The notes under the pieces: generated by a model | Seen by the model: only the letters and a program-made list of their open reading frames with translations | Databases searched by the model: none | What the model was told of the DNA's origin: nothing | Part shown: piece after piece, positions 10,446-19,439 of the stretch | How the letters are laid out: each line of letters begins with the position of its first letter | Position numbering within the stretch: the stretch's first letter is position 1 | Position numbers and translations under genes: made by a program | Source of the DNA: Symbiodinium natans | Lineage: Eukaryota > Sar > Dinophyceae > Suessiales > Symbiodiniaceae | NCBI GenBank assembly: GCA_905221605.1 | Contig: CAJNDS010002137.1 | Location: forward strand, 429,231 to 464,230 | Reading direction: 5' to 3' | DNA length: 35,000 nt

Positions 10446-11565
10446 CTACACATGGCTGAGCTCTTTGCTGACTTTGGCGGCGTTGCCGCCGGAACCTGGG
10501 TCGCCCCAGGTCACAACACTGCCGTCTGCCAATATCGCAGCAAAAGCGCGATCTGTCGCATGGATCTGCTGAACGTTCCTCACTACTTTGATGTCGCCTC
10601 CGTGCTTTTGCTGCGATCTTGGCAAATGGCAGTTTTGTGACGTGGGGCTACGCATACTCTGGTGGTGACAGCACCGGAGTCCAGGATCAGCTGAGGGATG
10701 TTAAGCATATCCATGCTGCAAGCGAAGCTTTCGCTGCGATTTTGGGAGACGGCACTGTTGTGACGTGGGGCGACCCAGATTGGGGCGGTGACAGCACCAG
10801 AGTCCGGGGTCAGCTGAGGAACGTGCAGTCCGTGCGACAGAGCGGGCTTTTGCTGCGATTTTGGGAGATGGTACTGTCGTGACGTGGGGCTACGCAGGCT
10901 ATGGCGGTGACTGCACCAGAGTCCAACATCAGCTGAGGAACGTTCAACAGATCCACGCCACATATGGTTCTTTTGCTGCGATATTGGCAGACGGCAGCGT
11001 CGTGACGTGGGGCTGCAGGCTCCGGCGGTTACAGCACCGGAGTCCGGGATAAGCTGAGGAATGTTCAGCAGATCCACGCTGCGAGCGAAGCTTTCGCTGC
11101 GATTTTAGCAGACGGCACTGTTGTGACGTGGGGTGAGCCGCATTGTGGTGGTGACAGCACCCACGTGACAACCCTGTCTCCTCCAACACACCACAAGGCA
11201 AATGCACAGGATGTCGCAACGATCTTTGGCTGCTGCGCTATTGCTGTTACGCTGTCATCATTTTCTAATCCTTCATGTTGAAGCGTTTCTGTTCGATCCA
11301 GCAGGCGTCCGTTCGGCGCAGCGAGCTTCAGGAACATCTGCCCAAGAGACTCCTGTGCAGCCAGCTTCAACTCAGCAACGCTGCTGTCCAGTGGAAGCGA
11401 TACAGTTCCACATCGTCCACTTGGCAAACACACTTGAAGGTTCAGGATTCTGCCACTCCCTACCTGTACTCTTTTGGGAGGACGTCCCCAGGCAATTGGC
11501 TGCTTGTCAGCTACCACGGCGGCCATGGGAGTGAAAGGTGCAGCCCCGTCAGCTCCAATAGCCAC
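10446..11565 (-). pseudogene. ubiquitin-like plus RCC1-like repeat protein, broken by an internal inversion
   Basis: From ATG 11565 the minus strand encodes an N-terminal extension, a ubiquitin-like domain at about residues 40-112 (VSLPLDSSVAELKLAAQESL, then LAAPNGRLLDRTETL), and the start of the RCC1-like repeats (FALWCVGGDRVVTW) up to residue 135 at 11161. The reading then leaves the repeat, because 10602-11160 carries its repeats on the plus strand. The minus-strand repeats resume at 10601 (GGDIKVVRNVQQIHATDRAF, then AAILADGSVVTWGDPGSGGN) and end at TAG 10446-10448. This ubiquitin-like plus VVTWG-repeat family is common in Symbiodiniaceae. RCC1-like repeats form beta-propellers, but this family's function is unknown to me. 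Undoing the inversion does not by itself give an intact frame. Confidence 0.8.
10602..11160 (+). repeat. inverted block of about 4.5 RCC1-like repeats
   Basis: On the plus strand, units of about 40 codons start near 10606, 10729, 10848, 10972 and 11092. Each reads FAAIL.DG..VTWG ... GGDS...QLRNVQ.IHA. The first and last parts are in one frame (for example LANGSFVTWGYAYSGGDSTG). The middle part (TVVTWGYAGYGGDCTRVQHQ) is in another because about 4 bases are missing near 10829 and 2 near 11014. Both flanks carry the same repeats on the minus strand. Confidence 0.85.
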
Positions 11566-11639
11566 AGCCCAGTCAAGTTGAACTCACAGAGTTTGGGGTA
11601 TCATCGACTTGCGCGCTTCAACCGCCCAAACCCAAAATA

Positions 11640-12520
11640 GTTCTAGGTTCTACGAGGGCCCCTTTGTCTGAGGGGATAGTGGGGCTACAAAGGAATTTGG
11701 ACCCGTAGAGACTCCTCCCCCACAAACATGCAAGATTGCTCTGCAGCTTGAGCACTATACTGGTCACCGAATTAGCTTAAGAACCCCAAAAGAGTAAAAA
11801 ACCAATATTCCCTACATCCGCCGAAGCCTCGGGCCGAAGGTGTATAGTTGTGAGAACAGGCACCCCTCTTCCTTTTTTTGCCTCAAATGGCTACCCCCCC
11901 TTGGCCACCGGGATCTGCAAGCAACGGTTCGCCAGGACCAGAGGCAGTTGGAGCCCGTCCCAGCAGCCCCCCCCCTCCCAACTCTCAACTCGAAACCCTA
12001 ATCCCTAGGCCCTGAACCCTAAACCCAGCTTTGCTTAAGCCCGGAACCCAAAACCCAAAACCCAACCTTATTGCTTGGGGTCCAGCGACCCGGGCACTGC
12101 GGAATCACTGGACCGGGCCGAGGCGGGTCGCGTAGCGTTCAAATTACCCCTGAGCAGGAATATCATTTTTTGTTTTTCAGGGGTTCTTAAGCAATTGGTA
12201 GATTAGGGTTCAGGGCGATCGGGCCTTTGAAGTTCGATGGCATTTCCAACCATGGACAACTCATCTCGCAGAGGATGAGCTCAGGCTTCGCAACTTCGAT
12301 CGGAGCATCGCTTGGCAACGCCCCAGCTGCGTGTCTGTAAGCTCAACCTCCTAAACCCTAAACCCTAAACCCTAAACCCTAAACCCGAAACCCCTTAAAA
12401 GCTCAAGCTCCTAAACCCGCATGCGCACGGAGACGCCTGGAACAATGGCTGCGCGCTCGGCGAAGCTCCCCACCTCGACCGCATGTCGGAGAGTTGGTCC
12501 TACAGCGCCTAGGGCTTCGT
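11640..12520. other. gene-poor stretch with CCCTAAA-type words
   Basis: No supported gene. Contains degenerate telomere-type words at 11990-12065 (AACCCTAATCCCTAGG, CCCAAAACCC), a short C tract at 11968, and a regular CCCTAAA run at 12351-12387. Confidence 0.5.
12351..12387. repeat. interstitial telomere-type tract, CCCTAAA x4-5
   Basis: TAAACCCTAAACCC repeats run without interruption, then end in a GAAACCCC variant. Confidence 0.9.
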
Positions 12521-12523
12521 AGT

Positions 12524-12605
12524 TGGGATCCCTTATCAGTCCTTCATAGGGAGTACAGTAGGGGTACTCTAATCCCTTTTCAGGGAATCCTACAGGGCTC
12601 CTTAG
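12524..12605. mobile_element. diverged foldback mini-transposon
   Basis: This starts TTGGGATCCCTTATCAGTCC, like the copies at 12617, 13786, 18450 and 31641, and has the same inner palindrome (TAGGGAGTA ... TACTCTAATCCC). The right end is poorly preserved. It lies directly beside the better copy at 12617, suggesting nested or tandem insertion. Confidence 0.45.
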
Positions 12606-12616
12606 ACCTTCTTAGT

Positions 12617-12717
12617 TGGGATGCTCCCCCCTTAGACTAACACTCCGCGATAGGGACTACAATAGGGGGCACTATAAACCCCATTGAGGACTAGTATCTA
12701 GAAGGGAGAACATCCCA
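12617..12717. mobile_element. palindromic (foldback) mini-transposon
   Basis: About 100 bp. The left end TGGGATGCTCCCCCCTT pairs with the right end, whose reverse complement is TGGGATGTTCTCCCTT. Pairing continues inward through CACTCC/TAGTCC and TAGGG.. up to a central GGGGGCAC. The flanking decamers ACCTTCTTAG and AGCTTCCTGG agree at 7 of 10 positions, as expected for an old target-site duplication. There is no coding capacity, so it is non-autonomous. Confidence 0.75.
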
Positions 12718-13029
12718 GCTTCCTGGGGTCAAGAGAGGTCTCTCCGGCTTTGGGGGCATCGGGCTCAGGGCTGCCCCAATGTTATTGAGATAGCTGCATA
12801 GCTTAAATGGGCCAGCAAAGGGGCGCAAGCTGAGGCGTGAGGGTAAACCCAAAACCCTGGCCAGGGTTCCTGAAATCCGGCTTCCTTCATCATCCTTCAT
12901 CATGCTTCAACCCCGTGAAGGTTGACCCCTGCGTTTTTTCACCCCATGGAGCCCGAGATCAGAATTTGCTGCCAGGGTTGTGAGGGTACCTAAGAGGCTT
13001 CGGGCGAGTGGGATCGAACCAGATGCTTC

Positions 13030-13690
13030 TGAGAATGCTTGAGGGATACTTGCAGGGCTTCAAGGTGTCTCTCAGACGTGGGTTTAGGGGTTCTCCGTAT
13101 CATTTTTCGTGGTTTGGCCCTCATGCTTCACAAGTGGGTTTTGGGTTTGGAGCTTAGGGTCCAGCCCTCAACCCCAGGGAGACTATGCAACAAAGAGGCC
13201 CAAACTTTGTCGACGCCATGCTGGGCTCTGGAATTCGAGCCCTTCAAGGGAAAGCCAGGGGCTCCGTTTTGGCAAAGGAAGGACCCTCAAAGCTCCTTCC
13301 ATCTTGCGCGGTGGCCATGCCCAATACTTGCCGCCACTGCCTAGTCACTCTCGTGAGTGGGGCCTTGAGCCATACTGACCATAGTGGTAAAAAGGCACAC
13401 ACGGCAAGGACTTTCCAGCACCTACTCAACTTACATATGAGGTTCTGGAGCTCGGGGGGCGTGAGCCCACCAACCCTCCACCCCTCCCCCCCCCGCCATT
13501 GCGTAAGCGGTCCCAAAAGCAAAGGGTGCGGGGAATTTCGGGTCTTCGTCTGTGGCTCTCGAGGGTGCAAGTATAGGAGCGTTTGAGGGCGCATTTCGAG
13601 ATGCGCCACTTTGGGAACCTGGAAACCGACGCCAGGCCTCTTTGACAACTCTGGGGCGAAACTTTTTGGAAATCTTTGCACATTTCTGCC
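13030..13690. other. open on both strands, gene not resolved
   Basis: A plus-strand frame from about 13185 (NFVDAMLGSGIRALQGKARG) and a minus-strand frame ending near 13244 (RQWRQVLGMATAQDGRSFEG) are both protein-like over the same bases. Neither has a splice pair or family motif I trust. Confidence 0.3.
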
Positions 13691-13785
13691 ACCGGAACAA
13701 GTGTTTTTGGGAGGTTTCGAGCAAGCTTGCCAAGTCGATGCAGTGTGGTCGTCGCATGTCTACACAGTCATTGTACATGAAGCCT

Positions 13786-13878
13786 CAGGATGTTCCCCCC
13801 TTATACTGACGGTCCTGAATAGGGATTATACTAGAAGGGTCCCTGTTGAGGACTGTTCGTATAAGGGGGAACATCTCA
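13786..13878. mobile_element. palindromic mini-transposon with perfect 11-bp direct repeats
   Basis: The left arm GGATGTTCCCCCCTTAT pairs with the right arm ATAAGGGGGAACATC. The inner part pairs through GGTCCTGAATAGGG/CCCTGTTGAGGAC. Immediately outside, ACATGAAGCCT occurs at 13775-13785 and again at 13879-13889, a perfect 11-bp target-site duplication. This is the youngest-looking copy in the window by that measure. Confidence 0.85.
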
Positions 13879-13979
13879 ACATGAAGCCTTGGTTCAACCG
13901 TCCTAGCGAGGTGCAGTGCACAGAGACCTCCGTGCGCCTTCCCTGATGTGTCAAGGCACGCCGACACTTCGACCTGCAA

Positions 13980-14007
13980 CCCTGAACCCTAAACCCTAAA
14001 CCCTAAG
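13980..14007. repeat. interstitial telomere-type tract, CCCTAAA x3-4
   Basis: CCTGAACCCTAAACCCTAAACCCTAAGG (28 bases: CCCTGAA followed by CCCTAAA units). Confidence 0.85.
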
Positions 14008-14039
14008 GCTACTATGCAGTCTCACTCAGACCCTGTTGT

Positions 14040-15060
14040 GCGCGCTCGGGGATACTCTAGCAAGCAACTTGTTCCCAAAACGTGACACGGCCTGCAGGTT
14101 TTTTACTGCCAGCTTTCAGCACTGACAAACCAATGCTCAATGCATGAGGCATGAAACGGGGTGCAGGGAAAACCACGTTTGGGAGAAAGCCCTGTCCCCA
14201 AGCGAAACGATTCAGCAGCCAGCATCCTTGCAAGCCGACTCCGCATTGAACAAGGATCCATCTGCATCTGCTGCTATCCGTTCGGTCAACTGGCAGACTC
14301 GGTATGAAACTGCATCGGACCCTGAACAATCTTTACATGTCTCATGACTCCATCGAGTGGGCTGCAAGGGTGACAAAACCAAGGCCAGCTCCACAGGTCA
14401 AACGCGCAACTCGCCACGCCCAGGGGCCTCTGGGGCTTCAGTTGCCCCCCAGGCGTGTCGGCGGAAATTGCACGGAGTAGCAACTCACACCTAGTGCAGG
14501 TTGCCTTCAAATCCATGGCTACGGTTTCCCAGCTCATGAGAAACCTGGGCACAAAGGACAGAACAGGGAAGCGACGGGCAACATCTTGTAGGAAACCAAG
14601 ACATGAGACCTACCCTAAAAAAGATCCTAAGAATACACTCCCATCAGAAGAAGGACTTCGCCAGGATCTTGCTGAAGCACAGCATTTTGGGACCGGCTCC
14701 CGAATTCTCCAGCACTGCTGGGCAGCTCCAAGATAGGTGATATGAGTCATATGAGGGTTACATGACGCCATGCTGACCTCATTCTGCTGACTGAAGACTG
14801 AACCATGAAGCAAAAAAGCGACGCCCATTGAAGCTGCAGATCAAGTGACAATAAGCTTCAGCAGCTAGACCCAATTAACTCGACAAGCGAGTCACTAGCA
14901 AAGACTGCCTGCCACAATCCCACGAAAGATCCCCCCAGATGCCACAGAAAACTCTTGCCGTATCTTACCTGCCAGGGCCCATGATCCTGGCATGCCCATA
15001 TCCAGAATTCCAGGCAATCGTAGTTATGACCCGACCGCACAGACGGATTCATGCAGAACA
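14040..15060. other. coding-like patches on both strands, unresolved
   Basis: The plus strand is open and protein-like at 14455-14575 (SAEIARSSNSHLVQVAFKSM) and 14200-14345. The minus strand is open over the same bases, with a GTGTGAG that could act as a donor at about 14485-14493. I cannot choose and know no family match. Confidence 0.25.
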
Positions 15061-15183
15061 CAACTCTGCATGATTGGAGCGCTCAGCGCACCGTCTTCCC
15101 CCCATCAAACAACCCTTCATATTTGAAGCCCCTGAGTACCATTACCCCCACCACTCCCACCACAACCAGCAAAAACAGCACGC

Positions 15184-15262
15184 CACCACCACCACCACCA
15201 CCACCACCACCACCACCACCACAACCAGCAGCAGCAGCAGCACCAGCAGCAGCAGCAGCAAG
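15184..15262. repeat. ACC/CAG trinucleotide microsatellite
   Basis: A run of ACC units (about 15184-15222) changes into a run of CAG/CAC units up to 15262. Confidence 0.95.
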
Positions 15263-15472
15263 CAAACGGCTTTGTGCACCATTGCTTTATACCTTCCTGA
15301 CACTCTCCTACAAGCATTGCGCTGCGTGTGGCAGGCTGAGCGGGAGCGGCGCCCAAAAAGACATGTATTGATATGGTAGATCCCTCTCTTCGGGCCCTCC
15401 TACGAGTCTGCCAATCTGTTGGGGGCCCTTAGAGGGACCTGTCTTCAACGTGCATCCGTGTGGGCAGGACCC

Positions 15473-15700
15473 CTGCAAGAGTTTAGGGGACTCTTCGGAA
15501 GGGTTTGGGGCTGAGAAGGGTTGGAGCCATTTAAGCTCGTGCTCTAGGGTGTACACGGAACGGATCCTGGAGGTATATGTGGCGAGGAGCTTCCTGTCTT
15601 GGAGGACATGCTTCATGCAGTGCCATAGACAACCTCTCGCATTCAAATGGATGTTCCAAGAAAGGTTCGTAGTTGGTTCGTAGTTGGCTCGTAGCTCGAA
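15473..15700 (-). CDS. unidentified exon
   Basis: The minus strand reads LNARGCLWHCMKHVLQDRKL, LATYTSRIRSVYTLEHELKW and LQPFSAPNPSEESPKLLQ before a GGTCCTG that could give a donor. Third positions favour G/C in this frame, whereas an alternative open frame over 15560-15660 does not. The upstream end holds a tandem GTAGTTGGTTC motif (plus strand 15670-15700), so the acceptor is uncertain. The family is not recognised. Confidence 0.33.
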
Positions 15701-15929
15701 GCGAACGTGGCCGAGTCTTGAGGGCTTTTGGATGGGGAGGCCGCACGCCCACACAAAACCGAGATCTCGCGCTGGATACTTTGTCTGCGCTTGTGGGTTC
15801 TTGGCCTGCGAGGATCTTGAATCTTCTGCCACCGCAACAAGCACATGGACAGCAAAAGAGACAGCAAGAACCCACTGTGAAGCAGGCCAGCGGACCCCAG
15901 AGCACTACCAGGCTTGACCACTTTCACTT

Positions 15930-16640
15930 ATCGGGTTGGGGGGGCCCTATACAGATTCAACTTTCGAGAGATTGGTGGGAGATGAGGCTTTAGAAGACAG
16001 GATATCGCCGTGGTGTAGCTTACCATGCAAGAGAATGAGCACTACATCGTGAGTTATACCAGGAGGTTCATGGCTACTTGCACCCAACTTTGTACAGTTA
16101 TGAAAAGGGTAAAGAGTGCCTGAACCTCCAAGTACGGTTCTACAAACTGCAAATGACCTCTGCGCTCTCCCTGCCCAAATCTAGTCAATGGTAGAATGCC
16201 ATTCCCAGACATCTCTTGAACCATAAGGCGGTTTCGGGAAGTAGGGGTGCCTCATTGGAGTCTTATAAGAAGGGAATCGTACTATTTCGGGGTCTGTTTC
16301 AAAATTCCCCCTACTAGTCTCGTAAACACCCACAAGAGGTCAAGCAGGCTCGGGCCATTTTCAGCCCTGTGATGGGGCAGAAAAGTTGGAGCTTGTTGCT
16401 GACCGGAGCCTGAAACGGTTGGACTGGGGGCTTTACCTTGATGCACCGACTTCATGATACAATGAGTTTTGGTTGGGACCGCAAGAAAAAAACTAATGCC
16501 ACCGACATTTTACAAGTTCCGCGTCGGCCTCCGTCTGAATTCGAGTTCTCTTGGTGGGCCACTCTAAGGTCTGGCCCGCTCTGGGGCTTCTGGCATAGTA
16601 GAGGACCCTTTTGGAACCCAGACTCTGCACGGCAGCTGGC
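15930..16640. other. no gene I can support
   Basis: Mixed-composition sequence with no splice-bounded open segment. A hairpin-like TAGGGGTGCC/GGTCTG region near 16245-16310 recalls the mini-transposons but lacks their ends. Confidence 0.4.
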
Positions 16641-16657
16641 ACGATGACAACAGTGTA

Positions 16658-16712
16658 GGACCCTAAACCCTAAACCCCTTTTGCCCTAACACGAAACCTA
16701 AACCCTAAACAC
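16658..16712. repeat. degenerate telomere-type tract
   Basis: CCCTAAACCCTAAACCCC is followed by CCCTAACACGAAACC and AACCCTAAACACC variants. Confidence 0.8.
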
Positions 16713-16846
16713 CAAGTATAGTCCTCATTGCTTTCGGCAGTTAGCCAGGGACCAGAACTTAGAACAGCCCCGGCTCCAGGAAGTCCTCTGACTCAGTGCC
16801 CTCGGTCCTGCGACAGGGTGTGGCATTGCGTTTCCTGCGCTTCGTC

Positions 16847-17389
16847 TTAGGTGGGATTAGAAAAGAGGCCCACGGGACATGTGCGGAGCAGCTTGCAGAT
16901 AGTGTATAGGGTTTTCAAGCAGCTCTCTTCCGTCTCCCGACTTTTTTGTTGGTGCGAACAAGGCTTGGGCTTAGCTGGGCATGGTGACAGCTGAGGGTTC
17001 AAGTGCAAAACCTGCTTCGGAAATAGCTGTTGCGAAGGGTATGGGGCTTCTGGTTCCAGACATGTATAATTTCGGAAACCCACTTGGAACAAGGCAGCGT
17101 TAAACGGGATATCTTCCAGCTTGTGATTCCCCTGGCCAGGAAATCTGCATCCCTTCGGATGATGGGAAGAGAGATTTGCTGTACTCTTCGAGCTTATGAT
17201 GGCCCACCTGCTACGCTACCTCTTTGGGACGGCGCGTCTCGTACGTGCACCAGAGGGAGTCCTGCTCGAAAACTTCAGTTGCAAGCTGCTTTTCGAAGCG
17301 ATTGGGCCCGGCCTCCACCAGCTGCACTAAAGCCAGGCTTCGAAGCGACTGCGGACGGAGGGGCACCTGCCAGAAGATCGAAGCTGTCT
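16847..17389 (-). CDS. unidentified gene, last two exons (or one frame-shifted exon)
   Basis: Upstream segment 17220-17389: after the acceptor CTCTTAG it reads LRSLALVQLVEAGPNRFEKQ, LATEVFEQDSLWCTYETRRP and KE, then GTAGCG. Downstream segment 16847-17185: 112 codons, reading STANLSSHHPKGCRFPGQGN, FQVGFRNYTCLEPEAPYPSQ and TEESCLKTLYTICKLLRTCP, ending at TAA. The two join in phase 0 if bases 17186-17219 (GTAGCG...GAAG) are removed as an intron, but that would be only 34 bases. The alternative is a one-base insertion: dropping one T near 17211 makes the reading continuous. Third positions favour G/C throughout. Six cysteines in the last part could suggest a secreted or metal-binding domain, but I recognise no family. 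Confidence 0.5.
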
Positions 17390-17460
17390 CTAAGAGTCCA
17401 GGGGTGTAGGGGTTGACCCTTTGTTTTTTCAAATATGGCCTGAGCAAGACGAAGTTACTA

Positions 17461-17608
17461 CTTCCACTACTCCAGTACCACTACCACTACGACTACGCCT
17501 ACTACAACTACGACTCCTAACGACGACGCCGACGCCGACGACGACGACGACGACGACGACCACGACCACGACGACGACCACGACGACGACGACGACGACG
17601 ACGACTGC
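17461..17608. repeat. ACT/ACG trinucleotide microsatellite
   Basis: CTAC/ACT units change into an ACG run with a few CACGACC interruptions up to 17608. Confidence 0.95.
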
Positions 17609-17815
17609 GACAACGATGCTTTGCCTTGCTTTACCTTTTCCCGCTTCACACCCAAGTCGGAGTTAATTTACAACAAAACTGTCGAGATGAAAGTTTCTCT
17701 CTCTTCCGGTAAACAACAGTCTGTGGGTTTATTTGGCTTGAGGAGGTGGGAGGGCGATGGGGCTGGGGGGGGGGTCTGTTGCGACAATGTTACTCTAACC
17801 ATGCCCAAAACACTT

Positions 17816-18152
17816 GTATTTACAGCTTTTTTAGTTGATTTGTTTACTTAATGTAATTCCAAGTACTTAATTTTAATGAATTTTGCAACAAAATTACTAA
17901 ATTTTAATTAGCGTTAAATGAAAAATTATTTGATATTTTAAATTTTTAGCTAACCTCAACAAACTAAATAGTTGTAATGATGATTTTTCTGAATAGTTGT
18001 ACTTAGTCTGAGTTAATTGTACTTTAAAAATTCATTTTTGATAAATTGCAATTCTTATTAATTCTATTTCATTTTAGTTCATGTTAATTACTTTTCAATA
18101 AATATTTCTTTTTAATTCAATTTATTTGATAAATTTCCATTTATTTTCAATA
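17816..18152. other. A+T-rich island
   Basis: About 335 bp in which G and C are rare, set in G+C-rich DNA with sharp edges on both sides. It is rich in TTAATT and AATTTT words and contains the perfect hairpin AATTTTG-CAA-CAAAATT at 17879-17895. No open frame or terminal inverted repeat was found. It could be an insertion from a different sequence pool (organelle or other), an attachment region or an initiation site; the sequence does not decide. Confidence 0.85.
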
Positions 18153-18263
18153 GTCAGGCCTGCTCCTAGGCGAGGGAGGGGTCTGTTATGGTATCACCAA
18201 CACTACCACCCCTGCAACTCACTTGCATTGATTTGAGTTCCTAAACCCTTCGAAACTTTTGGG

Positions 18264-18431
18264 GAAGACCATGGTTCTGTCCTTGCTGTCCTTCAACAAG
18301 AGCCTAGAAAAACTCTTCCTTCAAACCCCCCAGCTCAGGGCGCAGGGTTTCGGCCTCTTGGACAAGCTGGGAAGTGAAGCGCTTCGGCAGCACGTGCACG
18401 CTGTCCTTCTCTGCGGCTCTTCGAGTTTTCG
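18264..18431 (+). CDS. unidentified exon, plus strand
   Basis: The plus strand reads TMVLSLLSFNKSLEKLFLQT, PQLRAQGFGLLDKLGSEALR and QHVHAVLLCGSSS. The minus strand has stops here. It could start at ATG 18270 (context ACCATGG) or after an acceptor GGGGAAG. A possible donor GTTTTC follows at 18424. Leucine spacing suggests a helical protein. The family is not recognised. A mini-transposon begins about 20 bases downstream. Confidence 0.42.
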
Positions 18432-18449
18432 GCTTTACAGGGGGGTCAG

Positions 18450-18550
18450 AGTAGGGGGTTCCCCCTTAAACTAACAGTCCTTAGTAAGGGTTATAATAGG
18501 GGGTACTATCATCCCTATGAAGGACTGTCAGCATAAGGGGGAACATCCCA
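18450..18550. mobile_element. palindromic mini-transposon
   Basis: The two arms are almost fully complementary: left GTTCCCCCTTAAACTAACAG, right (reverse complement) GTTCCCCCTTATGCTGACAG. Pairing continues through TCCTTAGTAAGGG/TCCTTCATAGGGA to a central TAGGGGGTA. The left outer end is eroded and no target duplication is visible. Same family as 12617, 13786 and 31641. Confidence 0.8.
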
Positions 18551-18726
18551 AGGTACGTACTCTTTCAGAACCAAGCGTAGTACTTGGAGTTTAGGGCTTG
18601 GGGGAAGCATACCCTCCTGCATTCGCACCCAACGTCGAGCCCTGAACAAAACAAGCCTTCATGAAAACCCACTCGTTCGTGAGGGGCGCTCACTGATAGA
18701 GTTCTCTGGGTGCTTCTCAAGGGAAG

Positions 18727-18779
18727 GGGGCCCATTTACGGTTCTCAAAATGGTCGGGACCTCCCAGTAAATGGGCCCC
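18727..18779. repeat. 13-bp perfect inverted repeat, 27-base loop
   Basis: GGGGCCCATTTAC at 18727-18739 and GTAAATGGGCCCC at 18767-18779. The arms could form a stable stem. The sequence differs from the mini-transposon family. Confidence 0.85.
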
Positions 18780-18859
18780 AGTCTTGAAGTCACGTCCTCT
18801 AGCATCCCTTCCCGGCCCTATGGTTGGGTTTCCCAGGCTGTGGGCGGTTGACACCATAA

Positions 18860-19150
18860 AACCTACACCAAAACTGCCAAAACCCCAAGAAGCCCTTCAA
18901 ACCCTACACCTTTGTAAGCCCCAAAAAGCTCAAGCCCGAACCCTAAAACCACCCGATGGACCTAAACTCTCCATCCTGAACCCCCCCCCTCCCTCCCAAC
19001 CGCAAAAAAAGCAAAAAACTGCCCCAAAAAACAAACCAAAAAAACCAACCTTTTCACAAGGGACTCGACTGCTACCCTTTCTGCCCAGCCCGCTCCCACG
19101 CCACAGTTCCTATGACTGCAAAAAAAAAAAAAACCAACCTAAAATCCTAA
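18860..19150. other. low-complexity C/A-rich stretch
   Basis: Degenerate CCCTAAA/CCCCAAAA words, C runs and two A runs. The long open plus frame here is a by-product of the absence of T and does not look like a protein. Confidence 0.6.
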
Positions 19151-19152
19151 AC

Positions 19153-19266
19153 CCTCGGTCGGGTGTCCCCGGCGTGCTCGCAGGGCACGGCGCCGCGCAC
19201 GCCCGCGTCCACCAGGATCCCGCGAGCGCAGCCGTTGGGCGCCGGGCAGAACTCGGAGCCCAGGGC
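19153..19266 (-). CDS. unidentified internal exon with extreme third-position G/C
   Basis: 38 codons lie between the acceptor TTTGTCTCCAG and the donor GTTTAGG, phase 0 at both ends. The product contains SEFCPAPNGCARGILVDAGV and RGAVPCEHAGDTRP. Almost every third position is G or C, a stronger bias than in other exons here, which supports coding. Three cysteines and two prolines suggest a compact domain. No family is recognised. The donor is formed by a TTTAGG word of telomere type. Confidence 0.5.
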
Positions 19267-19439
19267 CTGGAGACAAAGGAGAAGAGCAGCGCGCTTTGTG
19301 TGAATGGGGGTTATCTGGGGGGGGTTTGGGGTTTGGGGTTTTGGGGTTTTGGGGTTTGGGATGTGGGGGCTTACGGTGCGCTCTGTACAAAGGACTTGGG
19401 CGGGGGCTTTTGGGTTTTCGAGCCGTTTTGGCGGCGGTT

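Noticed and set aside
10583-11077. Minus-strand open frame of 164 codons across the RCC1-like block
   Set aside because: It is the antisense of the plus-strand repeats (repeating SQQK, DSGAVT phrases). The repeat period is a multiple of three, so an open antisense frame is copied in each unit.
11876-11896. Possible relic of the dinoflagellate spliced leader (GTAGCCATTT on the minus strand)
   Set aside because: Ten matching bases only, then divergence, and no coding segment follows. A genuine relic should extend to the TTGGCTCAAG end.
15520-15545. Second spliced-leader-like phrase (GGAGCCATTTAAGCTC)
   Set aside because: Five mismatches over 19 bases and no downstream reading; within chance for 35 kb.
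16240-16315. Another copy of the foldback mini-transposon
   Set aside because: It shares TAGGGG and TCTTATAAGAAGGG-like words, but the two ends are not inverted copies of each other and the family's terminal GGGATGTTCC is missing.
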